From NCBI GenBank assembly GCA_900543945.1, contig UQTN01000054.1:1-13999 (forward strand): a stretch of DNA of 13,999 nt, written 5' to 3'. The DNA comes from an uncultured Collinsella sp. (GTDB lineage: Bacteria; Actinomycetota; Coriobacteriia; Coriobacteriales; Coriobacteriaceae). The translations under genes and the position numbers were made by a program. The notes under the pieces were generated by a model, which was given only the letters and a program-made list of their open reading frames with translations, had not been told where the DNA came from and did not search any database. The stretch's first letter is position 1; the number at the start of each line of letters is the position of its first letter. Shown in pieces: positions 9,762 to 13,999 of this stretch.

Positions 9762-10304
9762 TTACCAACCCAAGAGCGAAAACGCCCCGTCGCAATAGCC
9801 AAAATGAAGCACGGCACCGTTGTCGGGTAGCTCTCCCCCGCCAGTCACATACTCAAGAAACTCCTGGCAGGCTGAGCCGTGGGAAACCGCCAGCACGCAG
9901 TCGTGCTGCGGCCGGGCCATAATACGGGACAGCGCCGCGACCATGCGCGACTGAAGCTGCACTTCCGACTCGCCGCCAAAGGCCACCGGATAATCGCCCC
10001 AGGGCTGCGGCGGCATCTCGCGATTTGATGTGCCCTCCAGCGAGCCAAAATGCCACTCACGCAGGTCATCGACCAGCTCAATGGAACGGCCCTCGCCAAC
10101 GATAAGCTCGGCCGTATGCCGCGCCCGGCCCAACGGCGAGGAATACACATGATCAAAGGCCACGCCACGCGCCGCAAACGCCGTACGCGCCGTCAGCGCC
10201 TGCTCGCGCCCGCGCGCCGTAAGCGGCGAATCGTGCCAGCCCTGCAAAATGCTCTGCACATTGAGCTCAGTCTGCCCATGCCGCACCAAATACAGATCTG
10301 CCAC
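9762..10304 (-). CDS. Histidine phosphatase family protein (phosphoglycerate mutase-like), copy 1
   Basis: A 180-residue paralogue of the gene just downstream. LVRHGQT (6-12) contains the nucleophile H9; R60 in SSPLGRARHTAE, E83 in LREWHFG and H142 in AVSHGSA are the other active-site residues. Both copies share ILQGW/IIQGW with DSPLT, LREW-FG, RP-H-CVLAVSHGSA--EF and VLHF, so they came from a tandem duplication. It lacks the C-terminal tail of the other copy. The start codon is GTG (10304), with GGGGAG 5 nt upstream, so this weaker start may lower its expression relative to copy 2. A perfect hairpin (10320-10354) stands directly upstream of the ribosome binding site. Substrate unknown; family certain. 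Confidence 0.88.
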   Translation of the reverse strand: MADLYLVRHGQTELNVQSILQGWHDSPLTARGREQALTARTAFAARGVAFDHVYSSPLGRARHTAELIVGEGRSIELVDDLREWHFGSLEGTSNREMPPQPWGDYPVAFGGESEVQLQSRMVAALSRIMARPQHDCVLAVSHGSACQEFLEYVTGGGELPDNGAVLHFGYCDGAFSLLGW

Positions 10305-10319
10305 ACGCTCTCCCCTCGT

Positions 10320-10354
10320 ACCACCACAAAGGGGACAGGCACCTTTGTGGTGGT
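10320..10354. repeat. Perfect 13-bp hairpin around GGACAGGCA, REP-like
   Basis: ACCACCACAAAGG (10320-10332) pairs exactly with 10342-10354 around the 9-nt loop GGACAGGCA. It lies between the nitroreductase stop (10387) and the phosphatase RBS. It lacks a T-run, so it is a poor terminator. From memory, the core GGGGACAGGCACC is like short dispersed palindromes associated with REP-type transposases in various bacteria. No transposase and no second copy is in this window. Confidence 0.55.
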
Positions 10355-10386
10355 TTACCGTCTGATCACGCCGCGGTGACGCTCAG

Positions 10387-11058
10387 CTACACCAGCACGT
10401 CGGCGAGCGGGCGCTTGGGTACGTGGTGCACCTGCGCATCGTCACGCCAGTAATTAATTGAGCCGTCGGGGTTGGAATCGATCGCATCGATCATCTGCGT
10501 CTCGGCCGGCACGCCAAAAGCCATGATCAGCTTGAGCTCATACTTGTCGTTATCGAGCCCCATAGCATCGATCGCGTGGGGCGTAAAGGCCTTGAACATG
10601 CAGGCTGCCACCTCGGGCGTGGCGCTGCGAGCGGCGAGCATCATCGTCTGCGCGGCAATGCCCGTGTCGACCTCGGTGATGGGCGCGGCGGGCTTACCCG
10701 GAACAGCGCGCTCGGCAAGAATCGCGATGTAGCCGGTCGGACGCTCGCCCTCGGCAGGACCCGACCAATCCTTAAGCGCGCCGGCCCATGCAAGCTCATC
10801 AAATACACGCGCGCAATCCTCGGCACCGCTCACCACATGAAAACGCAGACGCTGAGCATTGGCGCCGCAGGGAGCCAGGTGCGCCAGTTCCGCCAGCTCG
10901 AGCAAAAACTCGCGCGGCACGCGCATGGACTCGTCAAAACGGCGGCACGTACGGGCGCGGCGGACCAGCGCGTCAAACGTGTCCAGGCCAAGCTTTTCGC
11001 AACCCTGCTTTGCCATCGACTCGGCGCTTACCGGCGCCGCGGGAACAGCTTCGTTCAT
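10387..11058 (-). CDS. Nitroreductase family protein
   Basis: A 223-residue flavoprotein of the nitroreductase fold. The N-terminal RRARTCRRFDE segment (33-43) corresponds to the FMN-phosphate binding RRS-R-F motif, LAPCGANAQRLRF (61-73) to the usual APS--N-QPW-F stretch, and ITEVDTGIAAQTMMLAA to the conserved helix before the C-terminal part that contacts FMN. Such enzymes are cytoplasmic homodimers that reduce nitro groups, quinones or flavins with NAD(P)H. A cysteine replaces the common serine in APCG. The start at 11058 is kept because the N-terminus has no better alternative with a binding site (GGGGGT only); the internal Met at residue 15 is another possibility. It diverges from the hdeD-like gene. 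A 10-bp palindrome TTCTTAAGAA at 11083-11092 lies 24 nt upstream and is a weak operator candidate. Substrate unknown. Confidence 0.8.
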   Translation of the reverse strand: MNEAVPAAPVSAESMAKQGCEKLGLDTFDALVRRARTCRRFDESMRVPREFLLELAELAHLAPCGANAQRLRFHVVSGAEDCARVFDELAWAGALKDWSGPAEGERPTGYIAILAERAVPGKPAAPITEVDTGIAAQTMMLAARSATPEVAACMFKAFTPHAIDAMGLDNDKYELKLIMAFGVPAETQMIDAIDSNPDGSINYWRDDAQVHHVPKRPLADVLV

Positions 11059-11291
11059 AAGACCCCCAATAAAAGCATATTGTTCTTAAGAAAATCTAAC
11101 CTAAAACGTAGGCAATTACACACAGCGGCGCAATGTTCCACACCTGTTGAATATTCCGCATCCAAACGGGAACAAAGGTAACAATTCGGGAAGATGAGGC
11201 TCCCATTCGCCCTTCCCGCCCCACGCGACGGCGCCCTTGGGCGATACTGGTTGCAAGAGCTACGGCTTACGCCGCACGGAAAGGAGACATC
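11059..11291. promoter_or_regulatory. Divergent region and structured leader before the HdeD-like gene
   Basis: These 233 nt hold the promoters of two divergent genes. I see TTCTTAAGAA (11083-11092), a hairpin with 7-bp arms CGGGAAG/CTTCCCG at 11187-11218, a tight palindrome CGCCCTTGGGCG at 11232-11243 and a small CGGC/GCCG hairpin at 11263-11274, before a strong AAGGAG (11281-11286). The three hairpins in series could be an mRNA leader. I recognise no known riboswitch. Confidence 0.3.
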
Positions 11292-11894
11292 ATGGGCATC
11301 TTTAAGAACGATGACAAGCAATCGAGCGCGTTTGGATTTGACGAGAAAAGCATGGCAGGCAAGGCCGTCAAGGCCGTGCGCTGGATTTACGCCATCACGG
11401 GCGTCTTGGCGCTCGTCGCCGGCATCGCACTGCTGTTTGCGCCCGCCAAATCCCTCGTCTTCCTGACGACCGTCTTGGGCATCTACTTTGTGATCACGGC
11501 CGCGATCAGGCTGTTTACCGCTGTTTTCGAGCCGCTGCTGCCCACCGGCTGGCGCGTTACGAGCATCATCTCCAACCTGCTCATCATTCTGGGCGGCGTC
11601 ATAATCCTGCGCAACCAGGCCTTCTCGACCGCGACGCTCACCACGCTCGTGGTGGTCGTCGCCGGCTTTGGCTGGATCGTCGAGGGCGTCATGTCGATTC
11701 TGGAATCCGAGCTTTCCGCCAACCGCGCCCTCGCCATCCTGAGCGGCGCGCTCTCCATCATCGCGGGCATGTTCGTGTTTATCTATCCGCTGTGGTCGGC
11801 CAAGATGCTCGTCATCTTTAGCGGTGCCGCGCTGCTGGTGTTTGGCGTGACGCTCATTGTTCGCGCCATTCAGTTTGGCAAACTGGTGCGCTAG
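11292..11894 (+). CDS. HdeD-like (DUF308) membrane protein
   Basis: A 200-residue integral membrane protein with a short charged N-terminus and about six hydrophobic helices (near 30-50, 53-75, 88-106, 113-133, 144-163 and 168-190). The arrangement as three helix pairs with small-residue motifs (ITGVLALVAGIALLFAP, ILGGVIIL, LSGALSIIAGMFVFIYP) is characteristic of the HdeD/DUF308 family, in which E. coli HdeD is linked to acid resistance. The molecular role of this family is not established, so acid stress is only a hint. AAGGAG lies 5 nt before the ATG and is the best start signal of this part. The stop TAG touches the ATG of the next gene, so the two are translated as a coupled pair. Confidence 0.85.
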   Translation: MGIFKNDDKQSSAFGFDEKSMAGKAVKAVRWIYAITGVLALVAGIALLFAPAKSLVFLTTVLGIYFVITAAIRLFTAVFEPLLPTGWRVTSIISNLLIILGGVIILRNQAFSTATLTTLVVVVAGFGWIVEGVMSILESELSANRALAILSGALSIIAGMFVFIYPLWSAKMLVIFSGAALLVFGVTLIVRAIQFGKLVR

Positions 11895-12377
11895 ATGCCA
11901 AAGACGCTCTTTATTGATGCCGACGCCTGCCCGGTCACGCGCGAGTCGATTGACTGCGCGCGGCGGGCGGGCGTCGCCGTTGTTATCGCCGGCAACAGCA
12001 CGCAAAACCTGGAACGGCACATTCGCCGCGACGACCCGCGCGATGCCGAGCACGCGCGACGCGGCTTTTGGATCACGACGCTCGACGTGAGCGTGGGCGC
12101 CGACAGCGCCGACTTTGCCATTGTCGAACGCCTGCAGGCGGGCGACGTGGTCGTGACGCAGGACATTGGCTTGGCGAGCATGGTGCTCGGGCGCGATGCC
12201 GCCGCTATCGGTGTGCGCGGGCGCGTCTACGACAAAGCAACCATCGACATGCAGCTGTTTATTCGCCACGAGGAAAAGAAGGTACGCCGCGCCGGCGGAC
12301 GCACTCGCGGTCCGGCAGCATTTACCAGCGAAGACCGCGCCCGCTTTAAACGCAACCTCACCGAGTTGCTGCACTAA
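11895..12377 (+). CDS. YaiI/YqxD family protein (UPF0178, DUF188)
   Basis: A 160-residue cytoplasmic protein that opens with FIDADACPV (6-14), the hallmark of the UPF0178 family. The later conserved parts are also present: SVGADSADFAIV with GDVVVTQDIGLA (about 85-112, a PIN-like acidic pattern with conserved Asp residues), and GRTRGPAAFTSEDRARFKRNL near the C-terminus. The family is predicted to have a PIN-like nuclease fold, but its function is not established. Its ATG follows the upstream stop with no gap and no clear Shine-Dalgarno, so translation is probably coupled to the HdeD-like gene. Length is normal for the family (about 150 aa). A weak terminator follows. Confidence 0.9.
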   Translation: MPKTLFIDADACPVTRESIDCARRAGVAVVIAGNSTQNLERHIRRDDPRDAEHARRGFWITTLDVSVGADSADFAIVERLQAGDVVVTQDIGLASMVLGRDAAAIGVRGRVYDKATIDMQLFIRHEEKKVRRAGGRTRGPAAFTSEDRARFKRNLTELLH

Positions 12378-12379
12378 CC

Positions 12380-12419
12380 AAGGTAGGTTTTTGGGACATG
12401 CCTAATAATCTACCTTTTT
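12380..12419 (+). terminator. Weak terminator after the YaiI gene
   Basis: AAGGTAG (12380-12386) pairs with CTACCTT (12410-12416) over a long 23-nt loop and is followed by a T-run to 12419. The loop contains one end of the inverted repeat described for 12388-12503, so the same sequence may serve two purposes. Confidence 0.5.
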
Positions 12420-12503
12420 GTTTTGCCGATTGACGCGCATCCAACGCCCAGGTCATGGCGGTGGAATTTATGGCATGTCCTAGTTTTACGGCATGCCCCA
12501 AAC
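12388..12503. repeat. Element with imperfect inverted ends (GGCATGCC-type)
   Basis: The left end TTTGGGACATGCC (12390-12402) is repeated inverted at 12490-12502 with one mismatch (TTTGGGGCATGCC read on the minus strand). A third copy of the core, GGCATGTCC, is at 12472-12480. The 116 nt hold no gene and almost fill the gap between the YaiI gene and the metal permease. It could be a small non-autonomous mobile or REP-like element, or an array of regulator half-sites. Confidence 0.4.
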
Positions 12504-12509
12504 ATCCAC

Positions 12510-13598
12510 TTAGAACCCAAAGGCGGAAAGGATAAGGCCCCAGCCAGCGCCGATGACGTACATCATGATCAGGAACACGGCATTTTCGCGGGCGCTGCGG
12601 TTGGTGCGGAACAGCACCAGATAACCCACGCCGGCGGAAATGAGCGTGCCGGCGAGCATCGGCGCCAGTTGCAGCGCGCCTTCCAGATACAGCTGTGTAA
12701 TGACCACGCTCGCCGAGCAATTGGGAATCAGCCCGACAAGCGCCGAACCCAGGACAGCGAGTGTCTCGTTGCCGCGCAGGAACTGCTCGATCGCGGACTC
12801 GCCGAACGTCTCGAGCACGGCGACCAGAATCAGCGTCACCAGAAAAATGAATACCGAGACCTGCACGGTGTGCGAGATCGCACTGCGGATGATCGACAGG
12901 ACAGGCGTCCCTTCGTGGGAGTGAGAGTGACCGTGACCATCATGGTGTTCATGTTCGCCCTCATGACCGTGATCGTGGCCATGTCCGTGTTCGTGCTCGT
13001 CTTCGTCTTCATCACATCCGCAATGGTCGCGCTCGCACAGCTCGTGGATGTGGTCGGCGCTCACGCCCGCCTCGGCCACCTCGTCGATGATGTCACCGCC
13101 GCTGTGGTCGTCGTGCGCGCAGTTCACGTGGGCCGGATTGGCCGCGGTTCCCAGCACGGTACGGCGAATCGCCGCGTGCGCGCGGGCGTTACGGCGCAGG
13201 CCGCGAATGGCAGCGTCCACGATAAAACCCGTGACCAGTGCGATCAGCGCTTTCGAAGCCAAAAGCATCGCCATAGTCTGCACGGGAACCTGCTCGGCAA
13301 GCAACAGCGGCAGCATCTCATCGGAGGTCGAAAGGAACACCGCCACCAACGTGCCCAAGGTCACGACACGGCCGGCGTACAGCGTTGCTGCCATGGCCGA
13401 AAATCCGCACTGCGGCACCATGCCCAGCAGCGAGCCAACCACGGGACCCGCAGCGCCGGCGCGCTTGATAGCGCCGTTGACGCGGTCGCCCGCAACGTGC
13501 TCAAGTGTCTCGAGAGCAAGATACGTCACCAACAAAAACGGCACCAGCGACAGCGTGTCCTTGCCGGCGTCGAGCAGAATATCAATCAGTAAATCCAT
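12510..13598 (-). CDS. ArsP_2-type 10-TM heavy-metal permease with histidine-rich loop
   Basis: A 362-residue membrane protein built as two similar halves: about five helices (residues 1-150) and about four or five (230-362). Each half carries a matching motif, GMVPQCGFSA (59-68) and GLIPNCSASV (289-298), a pseudo-symmetric pore signature of the PF11449 (ArsP_2, formerly DUF2899) heavy-metal exporter family; database names include putative manganese transporter. Between the halves is a cytoplasmic-type loop with four Cys (160, 188, 193, 195) and 13 His in residues 202-228, a plausible metal-binding region. It probably exports a divalent metal or arsenical; the metal is not determined. The start at 13598 has AAAGG 12 nt upstream. 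It is a single leftward gene diverging from an unknown gene, with inverted repeats between them that may be a metal-responsive operator. Confidence 0.8.
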   Translation of the reverse strand: MDLLIDILLDAGKDTLSLVPFLLVTYLALETLEHVAGDRVNGAIKRAGAAGPVVGSLLGMVPQCGFSAMAATLYAGRVVTLGTLVAVFLSTSDEMLPLLLAEQVPVQTMAMLLASKALIALVTGFIVDAAIRGLRRNARAHAAIRRTVLGTAANPAHVNCAHDDHSGGDIIDEVAEAGVSADHIHELCERDHCGCDEDEDEHEHGHGHDHGHEGEHEHHDGHGHSHSHEGTPVLSIIRSAISHTVQVSVFIFLVTLILVAVLETFGESAIEQFLRGNETLAVLGSALVGLIPNCSASVVITQLYLEGALQLAPMLAGTLISAGVGYLVLFRTNRSARENAVFLIMMYVIGAGWGLILSAFGF

Positions 13599-13769
13599 GA
13601 CGGACGGAACCTTTCGTGTCTTTCGGCAGCATTGTAAAAGTCCTAGCGGTCAACTAGGGTATTGTAGTTGTCCCGGGCGCGGTGCCAATAGTTGCCTATG
13701 GCAAACTATCATCTCGCCATAACTCAGTAACCTCGAGCCGCACAACGCGGCCCGTCCAAGGAGTAGCAT
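13599..13769. promoter_or_regulatory. Divergent promoter region with overlapping inverted repeats
   Basis: The 171-nt gap contains CCTAG (13642-13646) / CTAGG (13654-13658), overlapping GTCAACTA (13649-13656) / TAGTTGTC (13665-13672, one mismatch), and further right ATAGTTGCC (13688-13696) / GGCAAACTAT (13700-13709, one bulge). Such stacked palindromes between a metal permease and another gene look like repressor sites, for example of a DtxR/Fur-like regulator, but no known box is matched. Confidence 0.4.
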
Positions 13770-13999
13770 ATGAACGTATCGCAAGCACTCGAATACGAGC
13801 GCCAGCCGTTTATCCCCATGTTTATCTACGGCGACCACGGCGCCATGGAGTCCGAGCGCCAGAAGGGCGAGGAGGCCCTCAAGGTGCTCGAGACCGAGTA
13901 CTTTACCGCCGAGGGCGACCCCGGCTTCGACTTTGCCACCGTGCGCGACCTGGCCGACCGCAACCGCGACCTGTGCGACCAGATTGGCGAGGCGCGTCT
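13770..13999 (+). CDS. Unrecognised protein, 5' part (cut by window edge)
   Basis: An open frame runs from ATG 13770 to the window end without a stop (76 codons). AAGGAG at 13759-13764 lies 5 nt before the ATG, so this is a real start. The N-terminus reads MNVSQALEYERQPFIPMFIY and goes on, acidic and rich in Glu, Arg and Asp, with helix-forming stretches (SERQKGEEALKVLE, TVRDLADRNRDLCDQIGE). No signal peptide or membrane segment is visible, so it looks cytoplasmic. I do not recognise the family. It diverges from the heavy-metal permease and may share its control region. Confidence 0.75.
   Translation, partial: MNVSQALEYERQPFIPMFIYGDHGAMESERQKGEEALKVLETEYFTAEGDPGFDFATVRDLADRNRDLCDQIGEAR

Noticed and set aside
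12358..12720. Leftward 120-codon frame overlapping the permease end and the inverted-end element
   Set aside because: It overlaps the permease in another frame and has no start signal; the part across 12388-12503 simply translates the repeat.
12423..13592. Rightward 389-codon frame opposite the metal permease
   Set aside because: Arg/His/Gln-rich shadow; the minus strand encodes clear membrane helices with paired PQCG/PNCS motifs.

Overview
The window is high-GC, gene-dense bacterial chromosome. Protein families, codon choice and good Shine-Dalgarno sites fit a Gram-positive gut actinobacterium of the Coriobacteriia, most likely Collinsella. That assignment is inferred from remembered family resemblance and has not been searched. 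I see no rRNA, tRNA, CRISPR array, transposase or phage structural gene.

Left part (1-5562): a bidirectional terminator (36-80), a leftward metallophosphatase, a rightward K+/H+ antiporter with two C-terminal RCK_C/TrkA_C domains, a possible remnant of a lost gene (2914-2991), and the serine biosynthesis locus. There the phosphoserine aminotransferase (SerC) and the 3-phosphoglycerate dehydrogenase (SerA) share one uninterrupted reading frame of 785 codons (3126-5483). The linker between them still looks like an intercistronic gap, with a 7-bp hairpin and a good SerA ribosome binding site. A strong terminator follows at 5523-5562.

Middle (5563-9064): an AT-richer gap, then a leftward gene of lower GC. 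It encodes a protein with an AbiEi-like N-terminal half and a DUF559/Vsr-like PD-(D/E)XK nuclease-type C-terminal half. This is the accessory-looking, possibly defence-related gene of the window. Three short GGTA/TACC palindromes surround its start. It diverges from an M20 metallopeptidase, which is followed by a half-length DUF1015 protein. A two-way terminator closes the block.

Right part (9065-13999): two tandem leftward histidine phosphatases (paralogues), a 13-bp perfect hairpin around GGACAGGCA that looks like a dispersed REP-type repeat, and a leftward nitroreductase. Diverging from it is an operon of an HdeD-like membrane protein and a YaiI/YqxD (UPF0178) protein that abut with no gap. 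Next come a short element with imperfect inverted ends (about 12388-12503), a leftward ArsP_2-type heavy-metal permease with a histidine-rich loop, a divergent promoter region with overlapping inverted repeats, and the 5' end of an unrecognised gene cut by the window edge.

Most of the window is housekeeping or physiology: ion homeostasis, serine synthesis, peptide or amino-acid hydrolysis, phosphatases and metal export. The points most worth checking are the SerC-SerA read-through, the nuclease-like gene with its palindromes, and the two repeat-like elements.
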